DNA of 64,000 nt from Salinactinospora qingdaonensis (GCF_039539445.1 NZ_BAABDD010000002.1:310001-374000); one strand, 5' to 3'. Positions 9,064-17,863 are shown, counted from the first letter of the stretch. Notes: generated from the sequence alone by a model not told the origin. Made by a program: numbers and translations.

Positions 9064-9879
9064 TTACCTCGCCCCCTCCGGCAACGGCGGCGGGGTACCG
9101 CCGAACTCCGGGCAGTGGGCTTGGTAGTCGCACCAGTCGCACAGCCGGCTGCGGCGCGGCGGCCACACCCCCGAGCGTGCCGTCGCCTCGATATCGCGCC
9201 AGATCGCCAGCACATCGGCCTCGGCCGCCCGCAGCTCCTCCTCGGTCGGTTCGTACCAGCGCACCTGGCCATCGCCCAAATACATGAGCTGTAGCCGCGT
9301 CGGGACCTCGCCGAATTCCCGCCAGATCATCACGGCGTAGCAAAAGATCTGGAACTTCGCCTTGTCCTCGAAGCGTGGCGGTGGCGCCGAACCGGTCTTG
9401 TAGTCGACGACCCGGATGTGGCCGGTGGGGGCGACATCGAGCCGGTCCAGATAGCCGCGCAGCCGCAGCCCCGACTCCAAGGTGACCTCCAGGCGCATCT
9501 CGCGCTCGCGCGGCTCCAGGTACTGGGGCTGTTCCAGCTCAAAGTAGCGCCGGAGCAGCCCGCGCGCCTCATCGAGCCAAGCCGCCACCTCAGCGTCGTC
9601 GGCGAACAGTTCAGCCACCTCGGGCTGTTTCGTACGCAACCGCTCCCACTGCGGTCGCACCAGCTCCAGGGCCGAAGTCGCCGTGCGCGACTCAGCCGGC
9701 AACTCGAACAGCCGCTCTAGCACCGCGTGCACGAGCGTCCCCCGCACGGCAGCGGCGCTGGGCCGTTCCGGCAACCGGTCGATGACGCGAAACCGAAACA
9801 GCAGGGGACATTGGAGGAAATCGACCGCCCGCGACGGCGACAGCGTTGGGACCAGGGAAGGCACGCGCTGGGAACTCAT
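9064..9879 (-). CDS. RecB-like PD-(D/E)XK nuclease with Fe-S cysteines
   Basis: A 271-aa stand-alone nuclease of the RecB/PDDEXK_1 family. Motifs in order are GTLVHAVLERLF (motif I His), GYLDRLDV and VVDYKTG (catalytic Asp and Lys), and a later Gln/Tyr motif (KFQIFCYAVM). Four cysteines match the Cas4/AddB iron-sulfur pattern: Cys24 in DFLQCP near the N-terminus and three near the C-terminus in LCDWCDYQAHCPEF. The family cleaves DNA ends with Mg2+ and acts in repair. A RecB-like gene beside a TrmI gene and the proteasome ATPase is a known actinobacterial arrangement (as around Rv2118c-Rv2119 in M. tuberculosis). No helicase partner is adjacent. It is divergent from the M50 protease gene. Confidence 0.88.
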   Translation of the reverse strand: MSSQRVPSLVPTLSPSRAVDFLQCPLLFRFRVIDRLPERPSAAAVRGTLVHAVLERLFELPAESRTATSALELVRPQWERLRTKQPEVAELFADDAEVAAWLDEARGLLRRYFELEQPQYLEPREREMRLEVTLESGLRLRGYLDRLDVAPTGHIRVVDYKTGSAPPPRFEDKAKFQIFCYAVMIWREFGEVPTRLQLMYLGDGQVRWYEPTEEELRAAEADVLAIWRDIEATARSGVWPPRRSRLCDWCDYQAHCPEFGGTPPPLPEGAR

Positions 9880-9974
9880 GGGTCCTCACCCTACGATCTC
9901 CGCCCGTCCCCCCGGCAGCACCACCCACAGCCCGCTGCCACGGCACCCCGGTGGGGACCGCGTAGCCTTGAAGC

Positions 9975-11135
9975 GTGACGCACAATGGCACCCCGGAGCC
10001 CGCACAACGCCACAATGGCGCCGACCGGCATTCGACACCCACCGGCCTGCTCATGGGTCGTCCCTTTGGGATTGCCGTCCGGCTGTCCCCCTCGTGGCTG
10101 ATCATCGCCGCGATCATCACCGTGCTCTACCAGCCGGTGGTCGAGCGCTCCCTCGGGCTGGGAGCACTGTCCTACCTGGTCGCGTTCTTGTTCGCGGTGC
10201 TGCTGTACGCCTCGGTGCTCATCCACGAACTCGCCCACGCGCTCGCGGCGCGCGGTTATGGCTTACCCGTGCGCGGCATCACGCTCTACATGCTCGGCGG
10301 TGTCTCTCACATCGACCGCGAACCCCAAACTCCGGGGCGCGAGTTTTGGGTCGCCTTCTCCGGGCCGTTGCTGTCACTCGTCTTGGCCGCTGTCGGCTTC
10401 GTCGGCTACCGCTTCGTCGACCCGGCCACCGTGGCGGGTGTTCTCGTGTGGCAGTTGTGGGTGGCCAACCTCCTGGTCGGGGTCTTCAACCTGCTGCCCG
10501 GGCTGCCGCTGGACGGGGGGCGGCTGCTGCGCGCCGCTGTGTGGGCTCTCACGGGCAACCCGACCACCGGCACCGTCGCCGCAGCCTGGGGCGGCCGTGC
10601 CTTAGCAGTGTGCGTCATCGCGCTGCCGCTGCTGTTGGCTTGGCTCAGTGCGACGCGCCCTGACCTGTTCCTGGTGGCCTCGGGGGTTGTGCTGGGCGGA
10701 TTCATCTGGATGGGCGCCAGCAGCGCGCTGCGTTCTGCACGCTTTTGGCGGCGTCTGCCGCGGCTACGCGCCCGCGAGCTGGCCCACCGTCCGATCACCG
10801 TGCCCGCGGAAACTCCCCTCAGCGAAGCACTGCGGCGCAGCGACGAGGCCGGCGCCAGCGCCGTCGTTGTCACCGACACAGCGGGCACGGCCACCTCGAT
10901 CGTCAACGACGCCGCAGCCCAGGCCGTGCCGGAGCAGCGGCGCCCGTGGGTGCCGGTGTCGAGCGTGGCGCGCGCCATCACTTCCGGGAGCGTGGTCTCG
11001 GCCGCTTTGGAGGGCGCCGACCTGTTGGAGGCACTGCGCCACCATCCGGCTCCGGACTACCTGCTGGTCGACAGCGAGCACGTGGTCGGTGTCCTGCGTG
11101 CCGCCGACGTCGAGGCGGTGTTCAACCGCAGGTGA
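9975..11135 (+). CDS. Site-2-protease family (M50) membrane metalloprotease
   Basis: Intramembrane zinc protease of 386 aa. Zinc ligands are His84 and His88 with catalytic Glu85 in HELAH, and Asp180 in NLLPGLPLDGGR, both inside hydrophobic helices. About six membrane segments occupy residues 35-245. A soluble C-terminal part of about 130 residues looks like a degenerate CBS pair (ITVPAETPLSEALRRSDEAGASAVVV and a final DYLLVDSEHVVGVLRAADVEAV, shown in part). This matches the SpoIVFB/Rv-type subfamily in which CBS domains bind nucleotides. The substrate is unknown; anti-sigma factors or signal-peptide remnants are typical. GTG start at 9975. It is followed by a strong hairpin and converges on the SLOG-like gene. 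Confidence 0.9.
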   Translation: MTHNGTPEPAQRHNGADRHSTPTGLLMGRPFGIAVRLSPSWLIIAAIITVLYQPVVERSLGLGALSYLVAFLFAVLLYASVLIHELAHALAARGYGLPVRGITLYMLGGVSHIDREPQTPGREFWVAFSGPLLSLVLAAVGFVGYRFVDPATVAGVLVWQLWVANLLVGVFNLLPGLPLDGGRLLRAAVWALTGNPTTGTVAAAWGGRALAVCVIALPLLLAWLSATRPDLFLVASGVVLGGFIWMGASSALRSARFWRRLPRLRARELAHRPITVPAETPLSEALRRSDEAGASAVVVTDTAGTATSIVNDAAAQAVPEQRRPWVPVSSVARAITSGSVVSAALEGADLLEALRHHPAPDYLLVDSEHVVGVLRAADVEAVFNRR

Positions 11136-11139
11136 GAGG

Positions 11140-11171
11140 TTGGCTGGCTGCCGTGTGCGGCAGCCAGCCAA
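11140..11171. terminator. Bidirectional terminator hairpin
   Basis: A 13-bp perfect stem, TTGGCTGGCTGCC at 11140-11152 and its complement at 11159-11171, with a 6-base loop. It starts 5 bases after the rightward protease gene stops and ends 8 bases before the leftward SLOG-like gene stops, and ends in AAAA on the plus strand side. It can serve both convergent transcripts. Confidence 0.8.
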
Positions 11172-11178
11172 AACTGGC

Positions 11179-11658
11179 TCAGCGATGTACTCCCTCGGGC
11201 CAGACGACCTTCACGGGGCATCCACGCTCATGGGCATAGGCCACGATGTCGGCCGTGCCCCCGGGACCGCGAGCGGGCTCGCCGTCCCAAACCGCATACA
11301 GCGCATCACAGTGGTCGACCATGTACTGGCCGGCGGCCAGGTGCGCCTCGGGGGTGGAGCCCACGAACGGGAGCCGGTGCACTTTTACAGCCATGGCCAG
11401 GAAGGCGTCATAGGAGGGCCAGTGCTCGGGAGGGAGGCTTTCCCGATACTGTTCGGCCGGTACTACCACCTCAAGATCCCATCCGCACCGGGCTACCGCG
11501 CGAGCGAACATGGTGTCGGCGCCGTCGGCCAGACATGTCAAGCCCACAGCCCTGCCCCCCAGACGGTTGGCTTCGCTGCGCAGTTCGCTGGTTAGCATCT
11601 GCTCTACCTGCGGTGGGGCGTCGCGATGGCCGGTGAACGCCAGGCGGTGTAAAGACAC
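11179..11658 (-). CDS. SLOG/Rossmann-fold nucleotide-binding-like protein
   Basis: A 159-aa soluble protein resembling the SLOG (YpsA/DprA/LOG-like) Rossmann superfamily. It starts HRLAFTGHRD, has GLTCLADGADTMFARA after the first helix, and a C-terminal strand-loop CDALYAVWDGEPARGPGGTADIVAYAH rich in small residues (shown as segments of the protein). These are typical positions for binding a nucleotide or nucleotide derivative. GAGGAG seven bases upstream supports the GTG start. It lies downstream of an XRE-TPR regulator on the same strand, so a regulator-sensor pair is inferred. In other bacteria SLOG proteins act as sensors or effectors in stress and defence systems, but no effector domain or membrane segment is visible here. 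Ligand and function are unknown. Confidence 0.65.
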   Translation of the reverse strand: MSLHRLAFTGHRDAPPQVEQMLTSELRSEANRLGGRAVGLTCLADGADTMFARAVARCGWDLEVVVPAEQYRESLPPEHWPSYDAFLAMAVKVHRLPFVGSTPEAHLAAGQYMVDHCDALYAVWDGEPARGPGGTADIVAYAHERGCPVKVVWPEGVHR

Positions 11659-11813
11659 GGCATCACTCCTCAGCTCGGGTCACGCTTCCCCGAGGGCGAG
11701 TGTCTGCACGGTGGGACGGGGCGGCGCTATAGCCGCTCACACCGGGGCGGCGCTCGTCTCACCATGGCACTCCCACGGGAACCGCACGTTTCGGTTGTTC
11801 CCCCTGCGGCGGG

Positions 11814-13151
11814 TCACGGTGCTAGCGCACTGGTGACATGCGTGATCAACATCTCATCGAGAGTGTCACTCTCTGGTGCCTTTGTCCGGCGGTGCCTGCG
11901 GCGGAACCGGCGCACCCGGTCGACGACTCGCTCCGACCCCAACGACGTCCCGATGCGCAAGGCCGCCGTGGCGAGCCGGAAGGCTTCGTCGGCGTCCCCG
12001 GCCTCGGCGTGGGCCTGCGCCAGTTCCACCATCAGTACCGCTTGCTGCTTAGAGCTGGACGGACCTCCCTCGAACGCCTCGGCGAAGGCGCTTCGCGCGT
12101 CATTGGGGCGGCGCAGCCGCACCGCCGCCAGCGCCCGGTAGCTCGCCACCTTGGCCTCAGTGAAGGCGAACACCCACGGCCATGGCGGTTCGGCGTTATC
12201 GTGCTGGGCCACCGAACGCTCGGCTACCGCCAACTCATGGCGCGCCGCCGCGGTGTCACCCAACGTCGCGTGGCCCAGTGCGCGCACGCACGACAGCCAC
12301 GCGCGGGCGGTGGGGTGGACCGCGCCGTCGGTGTCGTCGAGTCTGCGTTGCGCCTCCGCCGCCAGGGTTAATCCCGCTTGGCCCTCCTCGGCTTCGATCT
12401 CGAAAGCGGCGAGGCTGCCGAGCATGTAGACGTCGAGGAGCCCATAGCCCGCTTGGCGCGCCCGGTCGACGGCCACCCGATAGTAGGTGCGGGCCGAACC
12501 GCTGTCGGCCATGTCGGCGTGCAGCCACGCGGCGAACCCCGCCGCCTCGCTTGAAGCGGCGGCGATCTCCGAGGCGAACGGGGTGCCTCGGGCCCGCGCC
12601 AACGTCCGGCCGGACAGCTCCAGGTGCCCGAGGGCGGCCTTGGCTAGTTCGCGCGCCGGCGACGAGGCGTCCAGGCGCCGCTGTCCCCCGGTGATGGCGT
12701 GCAGGGTGGGCGCTGTGGTCTCGTCGATGTCGCTGTTGGCCGACGCAGCCGGAAGTGGCAGCGTCGCCATGGCGACGACTTTCCCGAAATCCCTCCGTCG
12801 CGTTGTACTCGCCCCCTTGTCCTGACCCGCCGCACGCGCGTCGGCGGGGCGTGCCAGCGCTCCGGGAGCGGGGCCGTTCCCCACGCTCGCGAACCGGAGG
12901 AGGTGCACCGGGATGGTTAACCGGTGGGCGATCTTGCGAACTTGGTCGATGGTCAGCGACTGCTGGCCGTTGACGACTCGGGAGACCCAGCTTTGGGAGT
13001 AACCCAAAGCGTCGGCCAACTCCGCCTGCGACCATCCGCGGGTGACCCTGATTTGTTCGACGATCGCCGCCACGTCGCACGTGGCCAATGCGGAGACCAC
13101 GTCGGGGCGTGTCCAAAACTCCTGCGGGAGTGCGCTGTCACGCTGGGGCAT
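11814..13151 (-). CDS. XRE-family helix-turn-helix regulator with TPR-like C-terminus
   Basis: A 445-aa protein. Residues 27-82 form an XRE/Cro-type helix-turn-helix (RGWSQAELADALGYSQSWVSRVV). Residues 85-145 are a low-complexity linker. The rest is helical, Ala- and Arg-rich with repeated 34-residue-like units (for example ARTYYRVAVDRARQAGYGLL and AEAFRLATAALRIG-like blocks), as in TPR sensor regulators. Such proteins usually bind a small signal or peptide through the TPR part. A candidate leaderless promoter box (TAGCCT on the minus strand, 13158-13163) sits six bases before the ATG, and no ribosome site is visible. The SLOG-like gene follows on the same strand after 155 bases, and a small orphan gene is divergent. 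Confidence 0.85.
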   Translation of the reverse strand: MPQRDSALPQEFWTRPDVVSALATCDVAAIVEQIRVTRGWSQAELADALGYSQSWVSRVVNGQQSLTIDQVRKIAHRLTIPVHLLRFASVGNGPAPGALARPADARAAGQDKGASTTRRRDFGKVVAMATLPLPAASANSDIDETTAPTLHAITGGQRRLDASSPARELAKAALGHLELSGRTLARARGTPFASEIAAASSEAAGFAAWLHADMADSGSARTYYRVAVDRARQAGYGLLDVYMLGSLAAFEIEAEEGQAGLTLAAEAQRRLDDTDGAVHPTARAWLSCVRALGHATLGDTAAARHELAVAERSVAQHDNAEPPWPWVFAFTEAKVASYRALAAVRLRRPNDARSAFAEAFEGGPSSSKQQAVLMVELAQAHAEAGDADEAFRLATAALRIGTSLGSERVVDRVRRFRRRHRRTKAPESDTLDEMLITHVTSALAP

Positions 13152-13157
13152 GAGCCT

Positions 13158-13163
13158 AGGCTA
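13158..13163 (-). promoter_or_regulatory. Candidate leaderless promoter -10 box (XRE-TPR gene)
   Basis: Minus-strand TAGCCT with exactly six bases between it and the ATG at 13151, so transcription would start at the start codon. The same hexamer and spacing precede dop. No good -35 box is visible. Confidence 0.4.
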
Positions 13164-13313
13164 GGGACATCACCTGCTCTTTTGACTATGTGTATGAAAG
13201 ATGAAGCTATGCGCGGTCTGCATGAGACTGTTTTTCAGGCCGGTGTCTGCGGCAGGGTCAAGAGTCGAAAGTCCCTATTCCGCAGGGGTTTCCGGTGACT
13301 GAGGAGGGTCGAG

Positions 13314-13745
13314 ATGACTGTTGACACGCCAGCTACGGGGAGCCGTTCCCTGGCCGGAAGTGGCCACCACCTTGACAGCAACGACGTTTCGTGCAGAGGG
13401 GCACTGGCCATGCTCGCCAGCCTCGACGCTCAGTTGCGCGGTTACGGTCTGGACGTCCAGTTGGATAGCGCCATAGGCGCGGTCGACGCGATGTACAGAG
13501 CCGGTGAGCAATGGCCCGGTCCCACGGTACGCAGAGTCATCCTGCGTCCGCACCGTGGCCAACTGTGGTGGTGGCTGCGGTGGCCCTCCGAGCACGCCTG
13601 CCCCCTTGAGCACCCCGGGCAGTCGACGCTGGTACCGCTAGCGCCGGCGAGCCATACCTCCGAGGCCGTTCGACGTATCGTCGCCACGCTGCGCCCCTTC
13701 CGCGGCGGACAGGCCAACCACGCCACCGTACCGACGGCGGGCTGA
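13314..13745 (+). CDS. Hypothetical protein, 143 aa
   Basis: Not recognised. A good ribosome site (GAGGAGGG, six bases before the ATG) and codon bias support it. The protein is soluble with a predicted helix (ALAMLASLDAQLRGYGLDVQL) followed by a short beta-rich part (VRRVILRPHRGQLWWWLRWP), a Trp-rich core and a disordered tail. It is divergent from the XRE-TPR regulator gene, separated by about 160 bases, and may be co-regulated with it. Comparable small proteins are often found beside XRE-type regulators in filamentous actinobacteria, but no family can be named. Confidence 0.7.
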   Translation: MTVDTPATGSRSLAGSGHHLDSNDVSCRGALAMLASLDAQLRGYGLDVQLDSAIGAVDAMYRAGEQWPGPTVRRVILRPHRGQLWWWLRWPSEHACPLEHPGQSTLVPLAPASHTSEAVRRIVATLRPFRGGQANHATVPTAG

Positions 13746-13771
13746 GTCCGCGGGCGAGCCATATGGGAGGG

Positions 13772-13801
13772 CCGCCCCCGGCAGAGTGGGCGCGGGGGCG
13801 G
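13772..13801. terminator. Hairpin between convergent genes
   Basis: 9-bp stem, CCGCCCCCG at 13772-13780 and CGGGGGCGG at 13793-13801, 12-base loop. It lies between the stops of the 143-aa protein gene and the leftward glucokinase gene. Confidence 0.55.
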
Positions 13802-13852
13802 TGCCGGTGACGGGCGTTGGGGTGGCGTTCGCAGCCCGGTCGGGCCCGCGCT

Positions 13853-14638
13853 CTACTCGTGCGCCGGGCTCAATTGCTCCCAAGCCAGCGTTGCCGCGCC
13901 GACGATCCCGGCCGTGTTACGCAGTTCGGCGGGCACGATGGGAGAGCGCAGCCGTAACAGCGGCAAGAAGCGGTCGGCTTTACGGCTCACCCCACCGCCC
14001 ACGACGATCAGATCGGGCCACAGCAGGTTCTCCAGTGTCGAGTAGTAGCGCTGTAGCCGGGTTTCAGCCCACTCCTCATACGACAGTTTCTCGTCCTCGC
14101 GGGCGCTGGCTGCCGCCCGCTTCTCCGCGTCCTGACCGTTGATCTCCAGGTGCCCGAACTCGGTGTTGGGCACGAGGTAGCCGTCGGTGAGCAGGGCCGT
14201 GCCGATGCCGGTCCCCAGGGTGGTCAACAGCACGACCCCATTGACGTCGGCTGCGGCCCCGAAGCGGTGCTCGGCCACCGCCGCGGCGTCGGCGTCGTTG
14301 ACGGCGACTACGGGGCGGCCCGTCGCCTCGGCCATGAGGTGGGCAACGTCGGTCCCGATCCAGCTTTGGTCGACGTTGGCGGCGCTGCGGGCGACACCGT
14401 GCTGCATCACGGCGGGGAACGTGATGCCCAATGGGCATTCGGGAGCCACCTGGTCGGGGAAGGACGCCGCGATCTCCGTGACCGCAGTGGCCACGGCTTC
14501 GGGAGTCGAGGGGTGGGGCGTGGCGATCTTGACACGTTCGGCCGTGAACCTCCCCGCGCGCAGATCGACGGGTGCGCCTTTGATCCCGCTGCCACCGATG
14601 TCGATACCGATGCCGACCTTCGGCGCCGTCTTGTCCAT
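13853..14638 (-). CDS. ppgK: Polyphosphate glucokinase (ROK family)
   Basis: Cytoplasmic enzyme of 261 aa that phosphorylates glucose using polyphosphate, and often ATP, feeding glycolysis. The phosphate-binding loop is GIDIGGSGIKGAPVDL near residues 10-25. The catalytic Asp lies in VNDADAAAVAE. The second phosphate motif is LTTLGTGIGTALLTDG and the sugar-binding Glu/His are in NTEFGHLEINGQ. The final adenosine/polyphosphate region is LIVVGGGVSRKADRFLPLL. Length and the GAPVDL block match PpgK rather than ordinary ROK glucokinases. The zinc-binding Cys cluster of repressor-type ROK proteins is absent. AAAGG lies about 11 bases upstream of the ATG. It is divergent from the methyltransferase gene and would suit a sugar-degrading organism. 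Confidence 0.92.
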   Translation of the reverse strand: MDKTAPKVGIGIDIGGSGIKGAPVDLRAGRFTAERVKIATPHPSTPEAVATAVTEIAASFPDQVAPECPLGITFPAVMQHGVARSAANVDQSWIGTDVAHLMAEATGRPVVAVNDADAAAVAEHRFGAAADVNGVVLLTTLGTGIGTALLTDGYLVPNTEFGHLEINGQDAEKRAAASAREDEKLSYEEWAETRLQRYYSTLENLLWPDLIVVGGGVSRKADRFLPLLRLRSPIVPAELRNTAGIVGAATLAWEQLSPAHE

Positions 14639-14831
14639 GGCTGTCGTTGCCTTTCTACGTCCAAGGGGTGGGCATATCCCACCCCCTGCCCATTCAATCG
14701 CGGCCGGCCGCGGCCAGCCGCGCGCCGGGCATCGGTCTGCGCTGCTCGATTACAGCGTGGCAGGTCAGGGCCGATACGCTGAGCGACCGTCTCCGGCAGT
14801 GACTGATCGACGCGACGAAAGACGAGGACAA

Positions 14832-15824
14832 GTGACCGGCATTCACGGCCGCCGCGGGCCGTTGCAAGACGGCGACACCGTGCAGTTGACCGACCCCAAG
14901 GGGCGGATGCACACCATCACCCTGCGCACCGGGGCGGCGTTCCACACCCATCGGGGCAGCCTGAGCCACGACGATCTCATCGGCGCTCCCGAGGGAAGCG
15001 TCGTCACGTCTGGCTCCGGTACCGCCTACGTGGCACTGCGCCCGCTACTGGCCGATTTCACGCTGTCGATGAAGCGCGGTGCCACCATCGTCTACCCCAA
15101 GGACGCCGCGCAGATCGTGGCGCAGGCCGATATCTTTCCGGGCGCGCGGGTCATCGAGGCCGGGGCCGGCTCCGGCTCGCTGTCGTGCTGGCTGCTGCGG
15201 GCGGTCGGCGAGGAGGGCAGGGTCTTCTCCTATGAGCGTCGTGCCGATTTCGCCGAGATCGCCCGAACCAACGTCGAGCGTTATTTCGGCACGGAGCACC
15301 CCGCCTGGAGTCTCACGGTGGGCGATCTCGCCACCGACCTCGTCGAGACCGACGTCGACCGGGTCGTCTTGGACATGCTCGCGCCGTGGGAATGCCTGGA
15401 CTCCGTGGCCAAGGCGCTGGTTCCCGGCGGTCTCGTCTGCGTTTACGTCGCCACCACCACGCAGGTCTCCAGCACCGTCGAAGCTATGCGCGAACACGGT
15501 TCCTTCTTCGAGCCGCATGCGTGGGAGACCATGGTGCGCAACTGGCATGTCGAGGGGCTGGCGGTGCGGCCCGACCACCGCATGATCGGCCACACCGGCT
15601 TTCTGGTGACCGCTCGCCGCCTCGCTGAGGGGGTCCGTCCCCCCGAGCGTCGCCGTCGGCCCGCCAAGGCGGCCTCCGCGCAGCAGGCGCGCGCGTCCGA
15701 TACCGGCCAGTCGGCCCCCTCGGCTGGGTCGTCCCGCCCCTCCGGACAGGAGGCACCCCCCGAAGAGGCCACGTCGACGGCTGCACACGGCGGTGACGGC
15801 GACGTCCCCGCATCGGCGGGGTAG
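14832..15824 (+). CDS. trmI: tRNA (adenine-58-N1)-methyltransferase TrmI
   Basis: S-adenosylmethionine-dependent enzyme of about 330 aa that methylates A58 in the T-loop of tRNA. Residues 1-75 form the small beta domain (DGDTVQLTDPKGRMHTITLR). The Rossmann domain has motif I VIEAGAGSGSLSCWLLRAVG, the acidic SAM-ribose residue in VFSYERR, and the substrate-side DMLAPWECLD. The GTG at 14832 is preferred. The open frame extends another 215 codons upstream, but that part overlaps the divergent glucokinase gene and is not protein-like. GAGGA lies just upstream. The last 60 residues are a Pro/Ala/Ser-rich tail beyond the enzyme core. TrmI next to the proteasome ATPase is conserved in actinobacteria. 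It works as a tetramer in known structures. Confidence 0.93.
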   Translation: MTGIHGRRGPLQDGDTVQLTDPKGRMHTITLRTGAAFHTHRGSLSHDDLIGAPEGSVVTSGSGTAYVALRPLLADFTLSMKRGATIVYPKDAAQIVAQADIFPGARVIEAGAGSGSLSCWLLRAVGEEGRVFSYERRADFAEIARTNVERYFGTEHPAWSLTVGDLATDLVETDVDRVVLDMLAPWECLDSVAKALVPGGLVCVYVATTTQVSSTVEAMREHGSFFEPHAWETMVRNWHVEGLAVRPDHRMIGHTGFLVTARRLAEGVRPPERRRRPAKAASAQQARASDTGQSAPSAGSSRPSGQEAPPEEATSTAAHGGDGDVPASAG

Positions 15825-16044
15825 CGGTTTCACCTGGACGTCCCGGTCGCGGTGCGATTGCTGGCTGTGGCCGCCAAACACAATATTACGTTCTTATTAC
15901 GCCTGCTGTCCCTACCAGCCAGATCGCGGGATTCTCAAGGTCGGAAAGTGAGTCCTTCGACACTCGGTGCCGCCTACAGGTTAGGAATAGCAGAGGGGTA
16001 GGTAGGGTTTCGAGTAGTCGTCCTCTTATAGGGAGGTGGCGGAC

Positions 16045-17805
16045 GTGGCCGATCGCGACGACGAGCGTCAGACGGAGCGCGACCGTGAGGTTTCCGATCT
16101 CACGGCCCAGGTCTCCTATTTGGAAAAGGAACTCAGCGTAGTCCGGCGCAAGCTCGCCGATTCCCCTCGCCACGTACGGCTGCTCGAAGACAGGCTCCGG
16201 GAGGCACAGGCCAATCTGGCCGCCGCCAATGGGCAAAACGAGCGCCTCGTGGCCACGCTGAAGGAAGCCCGAGACCAGATCGTGGCGCTGAAAGAGGAGG
16301 TCGACCGGTTGGCCCAGCCGCCTTCCGGCTTCGGCGTCTTCCTCGGCAAGCGCGAAGATGACACCATCGAGATCTTCACCAATGGCCGCAAGATGCGGGT
16401 CAACGTCAGTCCCTCGATTGACGTCGACAAGCTGCGCCCCGGCCAGGAGGTCATGCTCAACGAGGCCTTCAATGTGGTCGAGGCCCAGTCTTTCGAGACC
16501 GTTGGTGAAGTCGTCATGCTCAAGGAGGTCCTTGAGGACGGCGAGCGAGCCCTCGTCATCTCCAACCATGACGAGGAAAAGATCGTTCGGATGGCCGAAC
16601 CGCTGCGGGATCAGCCCGTGCGGGCGGGGGACTCCCTCCTGCTGGAATCGCGTTCGGGCTATGTCTACGAGCGCATCCCCAAGTCGGAGGTCGAGGAGCT
16701 GATCCTCGAAGAGGTCCCCGACATCGCCTACACCGACATCGGCGGCCTCGGCGGGCAGATCGAGATGATCCGTGACGCCGTCGAACTGCCCTACCTGCAC
16801 AAGAACCTCTTCTACGAGCACGAGCTGCGCCCGCCCAAGGGTGTGCTGCTCTACGGTCCTCCCGGCTGTGGTAAGACGCTCATCGCCAAGGCGGTGGCCA
16901 ACTCGCTGGCCACGCAGGTGGCCGAGCGCACCGGTCGCGACGTCGGCAAGAGCTTCTTCCTCAACATCAAGGGGCCGGAGCTACTCAACAAGTACGTCGG
17001 TGAGACCGAGCGCCACATCCGGCTGGTGTTCCAACGGGCCCGTGAGAAGGCCAGCGAGGGCACCCCGGTCATCGTGTTCTTCGACGAGATGGACTCCATT
17101 TTCCGCACGCGCGGCTCGGGGGTCTCCAGTGATGTCGAGAACACGATCGTGCCGCAGTTGCTCAGCGAGATCGACGGTGTCGAAGGCCTGGAGAACGTCA
17201 TCGTCATAGGCGCCTCCAACCGCGAGGACATGATCGACCCCGCGATCCTGCGGCCGGGCCGGCTCGACGTCAAGATCAAGATCGAGCGTCCCGACGCCGA
17301 GGCGGCGCGCGACATCTTCGCCAAGTACATCACCCCGGACCTGCCCCTGCACGCCGATGATCTCGCCGAGCACGGGGGATCGCGACAGGCCACGGTCGAC
17401 GCCATGATCCAGCGGGTCGTGGAGCGCATGTACGGCGAAACCGAGGAGAACCGGTTCCTGGAGGTCACCTACGCCAACGGGGACAAGGAAGTCCTGTACT
17501 TCAAGGACTTCAACTCCGGAGCCATGATCGAAAACATTGTCGACCGCGCCAAGAAGATGGCGATCAAGGACCTCATCGACTCCAACATCAGGGGACTGCG
17601 GGTCTCGCATCTGTTGCAGGCCTGTGTCGACGAGTTCAGCGAGAACGAGGACCTGCCCAACACCACCAACCCCGACGACTGGGCTCGCATCTCCGGCAAG
17701 AAGGGCGAGCGCATCGTCTACATCCGCACGCTGGTCTCGGGCAAGAAGGGCGCCGACTCCGGTCGCTCCATCGACACCGTGGCCAACACTGGCCAGTACC
17801 TGTAG
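16045..17805 (+). CDS. arc: Proteasome-associated AAA+ ATPase (ARC/Mpa)
   Basis: Hexameric unfoldase, about 586 aa, that recognises Pup on tagged proteins and threads them into the 20S core. Order: N-terminal coiled coil (residues about 10-85, heptads in SDLTAQVSYLEKELSVVRRK) that binds Pup; two OB-fold domains (about 90-235); AAA domain with Walker A GPPGCGKT at 271-278, Walker B VIVFFDEMD at 342-350 with Glu348, and the arginine-finger/sensor region PAILRPGRLD. It ends GQYL; the penultimate Tyr is the gate-opening residue that docks into PrcA. GTG at 16045 is preferred because GGGAGG lies eight bases upstream. An in-frame GTG at 16036 overlaps that site. It is followed by a strong hairpin and then dop. 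Confidence 0.96.
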   Translation: MADRDDERQTERDREVSDLTAQVSYLEKELSVVRRKLADSPRHVRLLEDRLREAQANLAAANGQNERLVATLKEARDQIVALKEEVDRLAQPPSGFGVFLGKREDDTIEIFTNGRKMRVNVSPSIDVDKLRPGQEVMLNEAFNVVEAQSFETVGEVVMLKEVLEDGERALVISNHDEEKIVRMAEPLRDQPVRAGDSLLLESRSGYVYERIPKSEVEELILEEVPDIAYTDIGGLGGQIEMIRDAVELPYLHKNLFYEHELRPPKGVLLYGPPGCGKTLIAKAVANSLATQVAERTGRDVGKSFFLNIKGPELLNKYVGETERHIRLVFQRAREKASEGTPVIVFFDEMDSIFRTRGSGVSSDVENTIVPQLLSEIDGVEGLENVIVIGASNREDMIDPAILRPGRLDVKIKIERPDAEAARDIFAKYITPDLPLHADDLAEHGGSRQATVDAMIQRVVERMYGETEENRFLEVTYANGDKEVLYFKDFNSGAMIENIVDRAKKMAIKDLIDSNIRGLRVSHLLQACVDEFSENEDLPNTTNPDDWARISGKKGERIVYIRTLVSGKKGADSGRSIDTVANTGQYL

Positions 17806-17831
17806 CCCGCGCGGCGGTACAGGGCATCGGT

Positions 17832-17863
17832 CGCGCCGCGCCGGCCAAAGCCGGCGCGGCGCG
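17832..17863. terminator. Terminator after arc
   Basis: 14-bp perfect stem of only G and C (arms 17832-17845 and 17850-17863) closed by a CAAA tetraloop, 26 bases past the arc stop codon. There is no U-tract, but the stem is very stable. It separates arc from dop transcription. Confidence 0.75.

Noticed and set aside
14187..14831. Long in-frame extension upstream of trmI
   Set aside because: The extension overlaps the divergent glucokinase gene, is low in family similarity, and the GTG at 14832 gives the normal TrmI N-terminus.
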